Source of the DNA: Rhizobium sp. SG_E_25_P2
GTDB taxonomy: Bacteria > Pseudomonadota > Alphaproteobacteria > Rhizobiales > Rhizobiaceae
Reading direction: 5' to 3'
DNA: 64,000 nucleotides
Assembly: GCF_029892285.1 (NCBI RefSeq)
Contig: NZ_JARXVM010000001.1
Location: forward strand, 496,001 to 560,000
Notes under the pieces: model-generated
Database searches by the model: none
Told to the model about the DNA's origin: nothing
Seen by the model: only the letters and a program-made list of their open reading frames with translations
Program-made: the position numbers and the translations under genes
In this document: one piece after another, positions 36,812 through 45,624 of the stretch
How positions within the stretch are numbered: position 1 is the first letter of the stretch
Layout: each line of letters starts with the position of its first letter

Positions 36812-37726
36812 TTACTGTTGACGTTCCGCCTCGAAGGTTCGGACCTGGCCGATGAGCCAATCCGAAAACGCCTTGACCGGCGGATATGAGACTTTCGCGA
36901 GCGGGCGGACCAGATAATAGGCGCTCTGGCTGCGCACACGGTGATCATAGGCCTTGACCAGTTGGCCGCTTGCCAGTTCCGCCTCAATGAGAAACACCGG
37001 CATCAGCGCCACGCCGAGACCGGCGATGCAGGCCTGGGCGACATTGGAAAACTGTTCGAAGCGCATGCCGCCGCTGGATTTGATGTCGACGCCGAGACTG
37101 CCGAACCAGTGTTCCCAGGCGCCAGGCCGGGACGCCATTTCCACGCGCGGCAGATTGATCATATCCTCAGGCCTGAGCACCGGATTGCGCGCCAGAAATT
37201 CCGGGCTCGCCACGGGGATCACATCCTCATGCATCAGGAACTGGCAATCGGCGCCCGGCCAATCCGGCTGGCCGATATGGATAGCGGCGTCGATTTCCTC
37301 AGCCTCGAAGTCGAAACGCCGGATGCGGGTGGCGAAATTGATGATGACCTTGGGATTTTTCGCCACGAAATCGGGAATGCGCGGCATCAGCCAGCGCGTA
37401 CCGAAGGTGGGCAGGATGGCGAGGCTCAACCGGTTGCCGGCCGAATTCGACATCGCTTCCAGCGACAGAAGCCTGATCTTGCGCACGACCTCGGCCACGC
37501 CCTCGGCATAGGTCTTGCCGGTTTCGGTGAGAACCACGCCGCGACCGTTGCGGTGAAACAGGCGAACACCGAGCTGCTCCTCCAGAATGGCGATCTGGCG
37601 GCTGATCGCGCCCTGGGTGAGCGACAATTCATCGGCGGCCGCCGAAAAGCTGCCGAGCCGCGCCACGGAATCGAAGGCGGCAAGGGCTGCTGTGGACGGC
37701 AAGAGACGGCGCTGGGTCATGGACAT
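36812..37726 (-). CDS. LysR-family regulator, GcvA-like, divergent from gcdH
   Basis: 304 residues. The winged helix-turn-helix spans 10-70 (FDSVARLGSFSAAADELSLTQGAISRQIAILEEQLGVRLF). The effector domain (about 95-300) is periplasmic-binding-like, with LPTFGTRWLMPRIPDF near 110-126, as in the GcvA/AmpR subgroup. It is divergent from the glutaryl-CoA dehydrogenase gene with 95 bases between starts, so it very probably controls that gene and itself. The ligand could be glutarate or a lysine/tryptophan breakdown product. Confidence 0.88.
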   Translation of the reverse strand: MSMTQRRLLPSTAALAAFDSVARLGSFSAAADELSLTQGAISRQIAILEEQLGVRLFHRNGRGVVLTETGKTYAEGVAEVVRKIRLLSLEAMSNSAGNRLSLAILPTFGTRWLMPRIPDFVAKNPKVIINFATRIRRFDFEAEEIDAAIHIGQPDWPGADCQFLMHEDVIPVASPEFLARNPVLRPEDMINLPRVEMASRPGAWEHWFGSLGVDIKSSGGMRFEQFSNVAQACIAGLGVALMPVFLIEAELASGQLVKAYDHRVRSQSAYYLVRPLAKVSYPPVKAFSDWLIGQVRTFEAERQQ

Positions 37727-37821
37727 CGGTTATTCCTAAAGCTGATATCCGGCAGAGTAAATATGGCTTGTCGCGGGACCATCAGAAAGGCATGTTCGGG
37801 CAAATTCTTCAGGAGTGAGAG

Positions 37822-39009
37822 ATGAGCGACATGTCCGCCTTCAACTGGGAAGACCCTTTCCTTCTCGACGACCAGCTGTCCGACGAAGAGCGGATGATCC
37901 GCGACAGCGCCAAGGCCTTCGCCGAGGCCGAATTGCTGCCGCGCGTGAGCGAGGCCTATCTCGACGAAAAGACCGACGCCGGCCTGTTCAAGCTGATGGG
38001 CGAAGCCGGTCTGCTCGGCGTGACGCTGCCGGAAAAATATGGCGCGGCGGAAGCCTCCTATGTCGCCTATGGCCTGGTGGCGCGCGAAGTCGAGCGCATC
38101 GATTCCGGCTATCGCTCGATGATGAGCGTGCAGTCCTCGCTGGTGATCTACCCGATCTACGCCTATGGCTCGGAAGAGCAGAAGGACAAATATCTGCCGG
38201 GCCTCGTCTCAGGCGAGCTGATCGGCTGCTTCGGCCTGACCGAGCCGGACGCCGGCTCCGACCCCGGCGGCATGAAAACCCGCGCCGAGAAGATCGACGG
38301 CGGGTACCGACTGCGCGGCTCGAAAATGTGGATCTCGAACGCGCCGATCGCCGATGTCTTCGTGGTCTGGGCCAAGTCTGAGGCCCATGACGGCCAGATC
38401 CGCGGCTTCATCCTCGAAAAGGGCATGAAGGGCCTCACCGCCCCCAAGATCGGCGGCAAGCTGTCGCTGCGCGCCTCGATCACCGGCGAAATCGTGATTG
38501 ACGGCGTGGAAGTCGGCGAAGACGCGCTGCTGCCGAATGTATCGGGCCTCAAGGGTCCGTTCGGCTGCCTCAACCGCGCCCGTTACGGCATTTCCTGGGG
38601 CGTAATGGGCGCCGCCGAGGATTGCTGGCTGCGCGCCCGCCAATATGGCCTCGATCGCCACCAGTTCGGCAAGCCGCTCGCCGGCACGCAGTTGTTCCAG
38701 AAGAAGCTCGCCGACATGCAGACCGAAATCGCTTTGGGCCTGCAGGCCTCGCTGCGGGTCGGCCGGCTGATGGACGAGCACAAGTTCGCGCCCGAGATGA
38801 TCTCGATCGTCAAGCGCAACAATTGCGGAAAGGCGCTCGACATCGCCCGCCAGGCCCGCGACATGCATGGCGGCAACGGCATCCAGATCGAATATCACGT
38901 GATGCGGCATGCGCAGAACCTGGAAACCGTGAACACCTATGAGGGCACTCATGACGTCCATGCGCTGATCCTCGGAAGGGCGCAGACGGGCATCCAGGCC
39001 TTTTTCTGA
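37822..39009 (+). CDS. gcdH: Glutaryl-CoA dehydrogenase
   Basis: 395 residues, cytosolic FAD enzyme that oxidises and decarboxylates glutaryl-CoA to crotonyl-CoA in lysine, tryptophan and glutarate breakdown. Acyl-CoA dehydrogenase marks are [16 protein letters not shown] near 134 and [18 protein letters not shown] near 168. The GCDH subgroup is indicated by [12 protein letters not shown] near 97 and [20 protein letters not shown] near 372, which carries the catalytic Glu. It has AGGAGTG upstream, a divergent LysR regulator and a terminator right after it, so it is monocistronic. Confidence 0.93.
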   Translation: MSDMSAFNWEDPFLLDDQLSDEERMIRDSAKAFAEAELLPRVSEAYLDEKTDAGLFKLMGEAGLLGVTLPEKYGAAEASYVAYGLVAREVERIDSGYRSMMSVQSSLVIYPIYAYGSEEQKDKYLPGLVSGELIGCFGLTEPDAGSDPGGMKTRAEKIDGGYRLRGSKMWISNAPIADVFVVWAKSEAHDGQIRGFILEKGMKGLTAPKIGGKLSLRASITGEIVIDGVEVGEDALLPNVSGLKGPFGCLNRARYGISWGVMGAAEDCWLRARQYGLDRHQFGKPLAGTQLFQKKLADMQTEIALGLQASLRVGRLMDEHKFAPEMISIVKRNNCGKALDIARQARDMHGGNGIQIEYHVMRHAQNLETVNTYEGTHDVHALILGRAQTGIQAFF

Positions 39010-39033
39010 TCCGACCTTTCGGTTCCGACAGCC

Positions 39034-39060
39034 AATGGCGGCCCTCACGGCCGCCATTTT
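39034..39060 (+). terminator. Intrinsic terminator after gcdH
   Basis: AATGGCGGCC pairs with GGCCGCCATT across a 5-nt loop, followed by TTTCG, 24 bases after the gcdH stop. Confidence 0.8.
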
Positions 39061-39375
39061 CGTATCCGGCCCCTTCGCGACAATTTTCCTTCACGCGACG
39101 GAAAATTAGGCGAAACATCCTCCGAGAGTTGATTTTTGGAAATCTACTAAATTTGTATACATAATTTTATTCTGCTATGGTTGCTTCGTCTCCGGATTCG
39201 CCGGGGCCCAGCGGGAAAGGATGGAGCCATGCCTGAAATAAATAGCGAAGGCTTACACTCTCACTTCGTTTTCGCAGTCTCCTGTCGAATGCGCGGAATG
39301 TTTTGAAATGACGACATTCAACGCAGGAACAAGCCGGGCCGCCCCTCGTTCTGGACCCGGGTATGGAGACGGATC
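39061..39375. other. Intergenic region with possible 25-codon frame
   Basis: This 315-base stretch holds an AT-rich promoter-like part (39130-39180), containing the palindrome GTATAC. A very short frame at 39229-39306 (25 codons) has a good GGATGGAG site before its ATG but an unremarkable sequence. It could be a leader peptide or chance. Nothing else is recognised. Confidence 0.3.
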
Positions 39376-39564
39376 ATGCAGAAACAGGTTGTCGAACTGG
39401 CCGGAGAGCCAGTCGGAATCGCCATTCGGGATGGGGAATCGCTGAGATTTCTCGCGGTCAAATATCACGCCATGGGCGTTGACGGGCAGGTGTTTCCATC
39501 GCTTGCGGCGATCAAAATTGCGCTTTCGCAACTCCCCATGCGGCAAAGGCGCAGCGCCGCATAA
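39376..39564 (+). CDS. Small soluble protein, function unknown
   Basis: 62 residues. It has a compact beta-rich pattern, QKQVVELAGEPVGIAIRDGESLRFLAVKYHAMGV, then a helix-like FPSLAAIKIAL and a basic tail. The shape is like several small conserved rhizobial proteins, but I cannot name a family. GGAGAC lies 5-8 bases before the ATG. It stands alone between gcdH and the Rrf2 regulator gene. Codon use is that of the neighbours, so I believe it is real. Confidence 0.55.
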   Translation: MQKQVVELAGEPVGIAIRDGESLRFLAVKYHAMGVDGQVFPSLAAIKIALSQLPMRQRRSAA

Positions 39565-39622
39565 GAATTGTCGTGAAAAACCAGATTTCTTCACGCGATT
39601 TCATATAAAAACAACTTGGGGC

Positions 39623-39675
39623 GCCTTATTTAGGCTAAGAGTCCTTCATAGACGGCGAGCGCCGTTCTATGAAGG
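39623..39675 (+). promoter_or_regulatory. Inverted repeats upstream of the Rrf2 regulator
   Basis: GCCT-TATTT-AGGC (39623-39635) is followed by a long near-perfect palindrome, CCTTCATAGACGGCG then CGCCGTTCTATGAAGG (39643-39675, one extra T in the right arm). They end 28 bases before the regulator ATG, a good place for autoregulation by the Rrf2 protein. A role as a stem-loop in the leader mRNA is equally possible. Confidence 0.45.
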
Positions 39676-39702
39676 CGGCGCTCGTGGTTGGATTGGTGCG
39701 GT

Positions 39703-40164
39703 ATGCTGACGAATAAGGGAAAATATGGGCTGAAGGCGCTGATCGCCTTGGCGAAGCTGCCTCCGGGCGAAACCTTGTTCAGCGGCGAAATCGCGCTGGC
39801 CAACAATATTCCTAAGAAATTCCTCGACACGATTTTGCTGGAATTGCGCAATGCCGGCATCGTGCGCTCCAAGAAGGGTCCGACGGGCGGCTATTCGCTA
39901 TCGCGTCCGGCCGCCGAGATTCGCGTCGGCCACGCCATCCGCGTGATCGATGGCCCCCTGGCCCCGATCCGCTGCGCGAGCCGCACCGCCTTCGAGTCCT
40001 GCGACGATTGTCCCGATCCGGCGTCCTGCCTGGTGCGCAAGTCGATGACCGAAGTGCGCGACGCCGTGGCCGAGATCCTCGACAACATGACGCTGGAACG
40101 GTTGGTGTCAGGCGATTACGCCGAGTCTGACACAGGCTTGATGCTGGAAAAAGCAGCGTCCTGA
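39703..40164 (+). CDS. Rrf2-family transcriptional regulator with four cysteines
   Basis: 153 residues. The N-terminal winged helix is typical: MLTNKGKYGLKALIALAKL, then EIALANNIPKKFLDTILLELRNAGIVRSKKGPTGGYSL (residues about 28-66). The regulatory part carries cysteines in the pattern C-x8-C-x2-C-x5-C (IRC, SCDDC, PASC; residues about 91-110), more than the three of IscR/NsrR. They could hold an Fe-S cluster or act as a thiol switch. I start at ATG 39703, not the TTG at 39688, to fit the family N-terminus. The regulator class is sure; the signal is not known. Confidence 0.85.
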   Translation: MLTNKGKYGLKALIALAKLPPGETLFSGEIALANNIPKKFLDTILLELRNAGIVRSKKGPTGGYSLSRPAAEIRVGHAIRVIDGPLAPIRCASRTAFESCDDCPDPASCLVRKSMTEVRDAVAEILDNMTLERLVSGDYAESDTGLMLEKAAS

Positions 40165-40206
40165 TCTTTTAAGACAGAAAATCCAGACCATAGATCAAAA
40201 TGATCC

Positions 40207-40242
40207 TAGCCGTTCCGCCTGCCGGCGCAGCGGCTAATTTTT
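40207..40242 (+). terminator. Probable terminator after the Rrf2 gene
   Basis: TAGCCG (40207) pairs with CGGCTA (40231), with inner GC-rich pairing, followed by ATTTTT. Confidence 0.55.
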
Positions 40243-40412
40243 CATGTTTTTCAGGAAGTTCGGCAACCCTCGACCGCGTCGCCCCGCATTGAGGACGGGC
40301 TGTTGACGCCCGATCGCCCCGCACTGCGCCCCAAGACCGACGCGATTTGCGCTTTACAGCCGGAAATATGGCGGCATTATGACTTCATTCATCATCCGCT
40401 AGGAGATCGGCA

Positions 40413-40607
40413 ATGATCAGCATGAATGGCTTCACACTGGGTTTCTTCATTCCCAAGCAGGAATCGGAACAGAAGGCCGTCAGACCGAACAAATCCGTCG
40501 ACGACAAGGATGCGAGACCAGCGACGCGGGAGACCACCGGTCCGTCTCTCGATGACGACGGCCGGGAGCCGTCGCCGCTGTTTCATTACGCCTATCGCTT
40601 CTTCTGA
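40413..40607 (+). CDS. Small hydrophilic protein, function unknown
   Basis: 64 residues. A short hydrophobic/aromatic start (NGFTLGFFIPKQ) is followed by a charged, low-complexity middle and an aromatic end (LFHYAYRFF). No family is recognised. An AGGAGAT site seven bases before the ATG argues for real translation. It converges on the Ldh-type dehydrogenase gene four bases away. Confidence 0.5.
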   Translation: MISMNGFTLGFFIPKQESEQKAVRPNKSVDDKDARPATRETTGPSLDDDGREPSPLFHYAYRFF

Positions 40608-40611
40608 GACT

Positions 40612-41631
40612 TCAGATATTGCGCTCGGTATAGGCCTTGATGCGTTCGTAGAGCGACTTGTCGATGGTCAGACCGTTTTTGAGGCCGCGCTTGAGATTGG
40701 CGGCGCGGCGATCGTTAGGCATCCGCGCTTCCGGCTGAGAGGTCACGGAGGCGATCAGGCGCTCGATTTGCTTTTCGAACAGGCCGCCTGAAAACATTTT
40801 CGGCTCCAGCGCGATGAAAAATTGGCCGGATCCAACAGGCAGTCCATCGTCATCGGTCATCGAGCCCATTTCCACGCCGCGATTGGCGCCGGCGAGTGCG
40901 GCCGACATGGCTTCCACCACAAGACCCAGCGCGAAACCCTTGGGTCCGCCCACAGGCGCGAGCATGCCGTCAAGCGCCGCCTTGGCGTCGGTGGTCGGCT
41001 GACCGCCCCGCTCATAGGCGACGCCCTCCGGTAGGGCTTCGCCTTTCTCGGCGGCCTGCTTGACTGCGGTCCAGGACGAGGCGGAGGAGGCCATGTCGAC
41101 CAGGAAGGCGACGCGACCCTTGCGTCCGGGAGCGGCGAAAGAGAAGGGATTGGTTCCGATCACCGGATTGCGGCCGCCGACCGGCGCCATGACCGCCGGC
41201 GAATTAGCGAAGCCGAGCGCCACCAGCCCCTGCTGGGCGAGATAGCCGGTGTGAAAGCCGAGCGTCGCGGCGTTGTAGGAATTATGCACCGCCATGGCCG
41301 CCACCCCATATTCCTGCGCCGCCGGCACGAGATGGGAAAAGCCCTTTTCGATGGCCGGGTGGGCGAAGCCATTCTTGGCGTCGACACGGAAAGAGACGAG
41401 CGAGATGCGCTTGACGGCGGGATTGGCGGCGCCGTCGACTTTGCCGCTCTCGACATGGGCGCAATAAGTGGGCAGCCAGTCGAGCCCATGGCCGTCAAGA
41501 CCCGACAGTTCGGTCTCCAGAATGGCGTCGGAAAAATAGCGGGCGTTGCGGGCCGCGACGCCCGCGCCGATCAGCGCGTCGAAGATCAGGTCGGACGCCT
41601 TGTCCACGCTCAGTTTCACCACGCCGCTCAT
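40612..41631 (-). CDS. Malate/L-lactate dehydrogenase family oxidoreductase (Ldh_2)
   Basis: 339 residues. Ldh_2 fold: a DGHGLDWLPTYCAHVESG-type segment near 47-65 (the catalytic His region), AAMAVHNSYNAATLGFHTGYLAQQGLVALGFANSPAVMAP near 110-150, GTNPFSFAAP near 160, and GPKGFALGLVVEAMSAALAGA near 230. The family includes malate, ureidoglycolate, sulfolactate and piperideine-2-carboxylate NAD(P)H enzymes. The substrate cannot be fixed from sequence. AGGAGAT precedes the ATG. It is a single gene. Confidence 0.86.
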   Translation of the reverse strand: MSGVVKLSVDKASDLIFDALIGAGVAARNARYFSDAILETELSGLDGHGLDWLPTYCAHVESGKVDGAANPAVKRISLVSFRVDAKNGFAHPAIEKGFSHLVPAAQEYGVAAMAVHNSYNAATLGFHTGYLAQQGLVALGFANSPAVMAPVGGRNPVIGTNPFSFAAPGRKGRVAFLVDMASSASSWTAVKQAAEKGEALPEGVAYERGGQPTTDAKAALDGMLAPVGGPKGFALGLVVEAMSAALAGANRGVEMGSMTDDDGLPVGSGQFFIALEPKMFSGGLFEKQIERLIASVTSQPEARMPNDRRAANLKRGLKNGLTIDKSLYERIKAYTERNI

Positions 41632-41772
41632 CTCGATCTCCTGTCAGACGTCCAAAGTCATCAAGGCGATAAACGGAGGGGGCTGCTGCTTCAAGCCCCG
41701 GAGGCGAATCAATTCGCCGGACATCCCGGAAAAGGCCTGATTAGCAACATCTAGCCCGCGCGAACCGGCTTT

Positions 41773-42138
41773 TCAGCCGATGCGGCCCTCATTGCGGGTC
41801 GCCACGAACAGAGCGGAGGCGGACAACAGCGCGCCGACAACCAGCGCCAACCAGAACGGCGGGTGAAGAATGATCAGCAGACTGGCGAAACTGACGGCCA
41901 TCATCGCGATAGCGAAGACCTTGGCGCGGCGGGGAATGGCGCGATTGTCCCGCCATGCATGCAAGGGCGGGCCGAAAACACGGTGCTCGTAAAGCCAACG
42001 CTCAAAGCGCGGCGAGGCGCGGGCGAAAAGCCATGCCGCCAACAGGATGAATGGCGTCGTAGGCAAGAGCGGCAGAAAAATGCCGATAACGCCCAAGGCC
42101 ACGCAAAGCCAACCGAGAATGATGAGAATGATCCGCAT
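41773..42138 (-). CDS. YbaN family (DUF454) inner-membrane protein
   Basis: 121 residues with three or four membrane spans. Typical DUF454 start LIILGWLCVALGVIGIFLPLLPTTPFILLAAWLFARASPRFERWLYEHRVFGP (the LPLLPTTPF motif near residue 24-32), then a span near 72-105. It is a small inner-membrane protein of unknown role. It stands alone. Confidence 0.88.
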   Translation of the reverse strand: MRIILIILGWLCVALGVIGIFLPLLPTTPFILLAAWLFARASPRFERWLYEHRVFGPPLHAWRDNRAIPRRAKVFAIAMMAVSFASLLIILHPPFWLALVVGALLSASALFVATRNEGRIG

Positions 42139-42264
42139 GCGCCGCTTCTTTTGAAAATCGCGAACCGGGTTTTACGCCGAACTCCGCCGTAATGCTACGG
42201 CAGAGGCGATCATGCGGATCAATCTGGGCAAGGCGACGGCAAGACGCCGTCTTACGAGAGAAAA

Positions 42265-42711
42265 TCAGAGGCCGGCGGCGGCGATTTCGGCGTTGAGACG
42301 CTCGCGCGCCTTCTTGGGCAACTTAGCGGCCTTGATCGCATCGATATTGGCCGGCGCGTCGCCGACCACCACCAGCGCCACCATGCCCATGCCGACATGC
42401 GGCATGCATTTGACGGCATAGGCTCCTGGCGTGGTGAAAGTCACCTTGACCGACTGATTGGTCTTGCCCTTGAAGGGCTCGGCGCCCGCCGGGATCATGT
42501 CCTTGATGCTTTCGGCGTTGTGGCTCTTGTCGGTGGGAACGAATGTGACGCTGTCGCCGGGCGCGAGCTTGACGAAGCCGGGCTCAAACACCATCGCGCC
42601 GTCTTTGCCCTTGTTGAGCATATGAACCTCGATATCGGCAGCAAGAGCAGACCCGGCCATAAAGGAGGCGACAAGGGCGGCGCGGGCGGCGACTTTGACG
42701 AATGCATGCAT
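42265..42711 (-). CDS. Pseudoazurin (type I blue copper protein)
   Basis: 148 residues with a signal peptide (about 1-24, ending SALA-A). The cupredoxin core holds the four copper ligands: His in KSHNAES near 64, Cys and His in [11 protein letters not shown] near 102-110, and Met of the same loop. It is a periplasmic one-electron carrier, usually feeding copper nitrite reductase or nitrous-oxide reductase, or a cytochrome peroxidase; none of these is in the window. It lies downstream of the FixL-like kinase on the same strand, 97 bases away, with a stem-loop between. Low-oxygen control is a sensible inference. Confidence 0.92.
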   Translation of the reverse strand: MHAFVKVAARAALVASFMAGSALAADIEVHMLNKGKDGAMVFEPGFVKLAPGDSVTFVPTDKSHNAESIKDMIPAGAEPFKGKTNQSVKVTFTTPGAYAVKCMPHVGMGMVALVVVGDAPANIDAIKAAKLPKKARERLNAEIAAAGL

Positions 42712-42739
42712 TTCCAGTTCCTTTCAGCAATTTGCTAAG

Positions 42740-42772
42740 AGGCGGAATAAACAGGCGAAACCGGTTCCGCCT
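42740..42772 (-). terminator. Stem-loop between the hybrid kinase and pseudoazurin genes
   Basis: AGGCGGAA (42740-42747) pairs with TTCCGCCT (42765-42772) over a 17-nt loop. There is no clear T-run on the minus strand, so it may be a weak terminator or processing hairpin. Confidence 0.35.
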
Positions 42773-42808
42773 TGACATGGCGCAAATGGCGACTGGAAAC
42801 CAGCTTGA

Positions 42809-44728
42809 TCAATCGAGAAGCTGACGAAGGCGCAAGGCGAGTTCTGTGGCGGTATAGGGCTTCTTGAGCCAGCTTTCCTCGTTGACCAATTCGCGGCCGG
42901 CGATGCTCGGCTCGGCATAGCCCGAGGTGAACAGCACTTTCAGCTCCGGTCGAAGCCCTCGGGCCAATTCAGCGAGTTCGCCGCCATGCATGCCGCCGGG
43001 CATCACGATGTCAGTGAACAAAAGGCTGATATCTGGATGCGTTTCCAGGATCTCGATGGCTTCAGGCCCATTGCCGGCTTCGACGACGTCATATCCCGCC
43101 GACACGAGGCGGCCAACAGTCACCCGGCGCACGCGCGGATCATCCTCGACCACGAGGATGGTCTCATGGCCTCTCGGCGCGGCAGCGGGCGCGTCCGCAT
43201 CCGCGCGCGCGTCGTCGACCGTTTCTTCGACCACTCCGGCGACAGGCAGAAACAGCCGGACGCTCGCGCCGAGACCAGACTCGCTATAAATCTGGATATG
43301 CCCCCCGGATTGCTTGACGAAACCATAGACCATGCTGAGACCGAGGCCGGAGCCGGCCCCCACCTGTTTTGTGGTGAAGAAGGGCTCAAAGGCGCGCGCC
43401 TTGATCTCTTCGCTCATGCCGACGCCATTGTCCGTCACCGCAATCACGATGTAATCGCCTGTGCGCACTTCCGGATACATCTGGGCGTAATCGACATCGA
43501 GCCGCACGCGGCTGATTTCGAGCGTCAACACGCCGCCGCGAGGCATGGCGTCGCGGGCGTTGAGCGACAGATTGAGCAAAGCGTTTTGCAATTGCGGCCC
43601 GTCCACCAGCGTCTGGTTTGGTCCGCCTTTGAGGACCAGACGCAATTCGACGCTTTCGCCGACGGCGCGACGCAGGAGATCCGCGAAACTGCTGACCAAC
43701 TGGCCGATATCGGCGAGTTTGGGGCTCAGCGGCTGGCGGCGGCCAAAGGCCAGCAGCTGGCCGGTGAGTTTCGCGCCGTCCTCGGCAGCATCCTGTGCTT
43801 CGCGCAGCAACAGACGCTGCGCCGGATCGGAAAGCCGCGACTCCAGCATTTCGAGGTTGCCGCTGATCACCGTCAGCAGATTGTTGAAGTCATGGGCGAT
43901 GCCGCCGGTCAACTGGCCGACCGCCTCCATCTTCTGCGCCTGGCGCAGCTCTTCCTCGATTTTGTGGCGGCTGGTGAGATCGCGGATGAAGCCGGTGAAG
44001 ATGCGCCGGTCATTGGCGAGCGCCTCGCCGATCGCGAGCTCCATAGGAAAGGTGGTGCCGTCCTTGCGCTGACCGTTGACCACCCGGCCGAAGCCGATGA
44101 TGCGGCGTTCGCCGGTGCGGAGATAATTGGAAATATAGCCGTCATGCGCGTCGCGATGCGGGTTGGGCATCAACATGCGCACATTCCGCCCCTCGACTTC
44201 GTCTGCCATATAGCCGAACAGGCGTTCGGCCGCGGTGCTGAAAGAGGTGATGCGCCCGACCTCATCGATCACCACCATGGCTTCCGGCACGGTGTCGAGA
44301 ATGGAGCGCAAATGCGCCTCGCGCGCCGCCAGGTCGACCTGGATATCCTTGATTTCGCTGATCTCGGTGTTGATCTGGATCACCAGCGGCTCGGCTTCGC
44401 CTTCTACGGTGACAACGATCAGTTGGCTCGACATCGGGGCCTGGGATTTGTCACGGCGCCTGTGCACCAGTTCCCCCGCCCAGACGCCATTGTCCTGCAG
44501 CGCGGCGCGGATGACGTCCCTGGGCTTGGACAGCACCGTCTGCAGCAGCGTCTGCACTTCCTGCCCCACCGCCTCGGCCTCTGTCCAGCCGAACAATCGC
44601 TCGGAGCCGGACGACCAGCGGCGGATCACGCCTTGCATCGTATGGACGATCACGCTCGAATAATCGAGCAGTCGCATCATTTCGTCCAACGCCGCCTCGG
44701 TGGTGGGCGATAGCATGGCAGGCGACAT
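42809..44728 (-). CDS. FixL-like haem-PAS hybrid sensor kinase with receiver domain
   Basis: 639 residues, soluble. PAS1 (about 20-130) and PAS2 (about 140-262) are followed by a HisKA domain with the phospho-His in [11 protein letters not shown] (H279), a HATPase domain ([12 protein letters not shown] box, DNGVGMS G1) and a C-terminal receiver with the acceptor Asp in [13 protein letters not shown]2 copies the FixL oxygen sensor: HRDAHDGYI (H195 at the haem-ligand place) and, exactly 20 residues on, R215 in IIGFGRVV, as with His200 and Arg220 of Bradyrhizobium FixL. I infer haem-based oxygen or NO sensing. The start at 44728 has AAAGGA upstream. No separate FixJ is seen. Confidence 0.85.
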   Translation of the reverse strand: MSPAMLSPTTEAALDEMMRLLDYSSVIVHTMQGVIRRWSSGSERLFGWTEAEAVGQEVQTLLQTVLSKPRDVIRAALQDNGVWAGELVHRRRDKSQAPMSSQLIVVTVEGEAEPLVIQINTEISEIKDIQVDLAAREAHLRSILDTVPEAMVVIDEVGRITSFSTAAERLFGYMADEVEGRNVRMLMPNPHRDAHDGYISNYLRTGERRIIGFGRVVNGQRKDGTTFPMELAIGEALANDRRIFTGFIRDLTSRHKIEEELRQAQKMEAVGQLTGGIAHDFNNLLTVISGNLEMLESRLSDPAQRLLLREAQDAAEDGAKLTGQLLAFGRRQPLSPKLADIGQLVSSFADLLRRAVGESVELRLVLKGGPNQTLVDGPQLQNALLNLSLNARDAMPRGGVLTLEISRVRLDVDYAQMYPEVRTGDYIVIAVTDNGVGMSEEIKARAFEPFFTTKQVGAGSGLGLSMVYGFVKQSGGHIQIYSESGLGASVRLFLPVAGVVEETVDDARADADAPAAAPRGHETILVVEDDPRVRRVTVGRLVSAGYDVVEAGNGPEAIEILETHPDISLLFTDIVMPGGMHGGELAELARGLRPELKVLFTSGYAEPSIAGRELVNEESWLKKPYTATELALRLRQLLD

Positions 44729-44745
44729 CGACGTCCTTTCCGGCT

Positions 44746-45495
44746 TCAGGCAGGCCAAACAGCCTGGCGCGCATAAGGTTCGCCGGAACCGTTGGCCCCC
44801 ATGCAATCGCCATCGCCAGCCAGGCGCGCGAGCATGGAATATTTGTTGATGCGCATGTCGTGGCGACCGCGCTGGGAGATCACGCCGCGACCGATCAGGC
44901 TCGTAATCGTGCGCGACACAGTCTCGATGGTCAGACCAAGATAATCGGCCATGTCCAGCCGCGTCATCGGCACATCAACGTCCTGATTGTCGGCGCGGTC
45001 TCCCGCCTTTCTTTCCGCCAAGCGCAGAAGGAAGGTGCAGATGCGCTCTTCAGCGTTCTTGCGCGATAACATCACCATTTGTTCTTGCGCGCCAGCCATT
45101 TCGTCGCAGAGCTTGGCAAAAAACTGTGGCCGCAATTCGGGCGACAGATTGATGGCCTGCTGGAACGAAGCGGCGGAGAAACGGCGAACTCTGACCGCGT
45201 TGACGGCCTCGGCGCTATAGAGATATCGATCGCGCATCGACACGCCCAGAATATCGCCGGGATAGAGGAAGCCGGTAATGGCGCGGCGTCCGTCGCCGAT
45301 GATGCGGAAAATCCGAAGGACCCCTTCCACCACTTCGAACACATGGGTGGCGGGATCGCCCTCCCACACCAGTCCTGCGCCCGCTCCGAACGATTCGGTG
45401 GGGCGATCCGAAAATACTGAAGACAGCGTGATTTCAGGCGTCACGTTCTTGGCGGCGTGATGTGGGCGGCGATGGGAAGCGGCTTCCAACAACAT
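44746..45495 (-). CDS. FixK-like Crp/Fnr-family regulator
   Basis: 249 residues. A cyclic-nucleotide-binding-like fold (about 35-150: [34 protein letters not shown]) is followed by a dimer helix and a DNA-binding HTH ([31 protein letters not shown], near 180-212). The recognition helix ETVSR matches FixK/FNR proteins, which bind TTGAT-N4-ATCAA. The N-terminal iron-sulfur cysteines of FNR are missing, as in FixK. The start at 45495 is set by GAGGAGA. It precedes the hybrid-kinase gene by 17 bases on the same strand, so they are co-transcribed. Confidence 0.88.
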   Translation of the reverse strand: MLLEAASHRRPHHAAKNVTPEITLSSVFSDRPTESFGAGAGLVWEGDPATHVFEVVEGVLRIFRIIGDGRRAITGFLYPGDILGVSMRDRYLYSAEAVNAVRVRRFSAASFQQAINLSPELRPQFFAKLCDEMAGAQEQMVMLSRKNAEERICTFLLRLAERKAGDRADNQDVDVPMTRLDMADYLGLTIETVSRTITSLIGRGVISQRGRHDMRINKYSMLARLAGDGDCMGANGSGEPYARQAVWPA

Positions 45496-45537
45496 GTGAA
45501 TTCTCCTCGTCTGTTGTCGCCAATATCCACCGCCCGC

Positions 45538-45594
45538 GTTACATGCGTTCGATTTGTCTGTTATGAAACGTGCAATTGTGTAACAGTTTGTAAC
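45538..45594. promoter_or_regulatory. TGTAAC repeat set between FixK-like and OmpR-type genes
   Basis: TGTAAC occurs at 45579-45584 and 45589-45594, direct and 10 bases apart, the spacing of OmpR/PhoB-type half-sites. Its inverse GTTACA is at 45538-45543. The site is 31 bases before the response-regulator ATG and inside the divergent promoter region, so it suits autoregulation and control of the FixK-like gene. Confidence 0.5.
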
Positions 45595-45624
45595 GAGCCG
45601 ATTCCAGTGGAAAGCCATAATAAA

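Noticed and set aside
42797..42808. TTGATCAA near the end of the hybrid kinase as an FNR/FixK box
   Set aside because: The half-sites abut with no four-base gap, and it lies next to the stop codon rather than in a promoter.
42986..44713. A 575-codon frame antisense to the hybrid kinase
   Set aside because: It is a shadow of a fully motif-supported histidine kinase.
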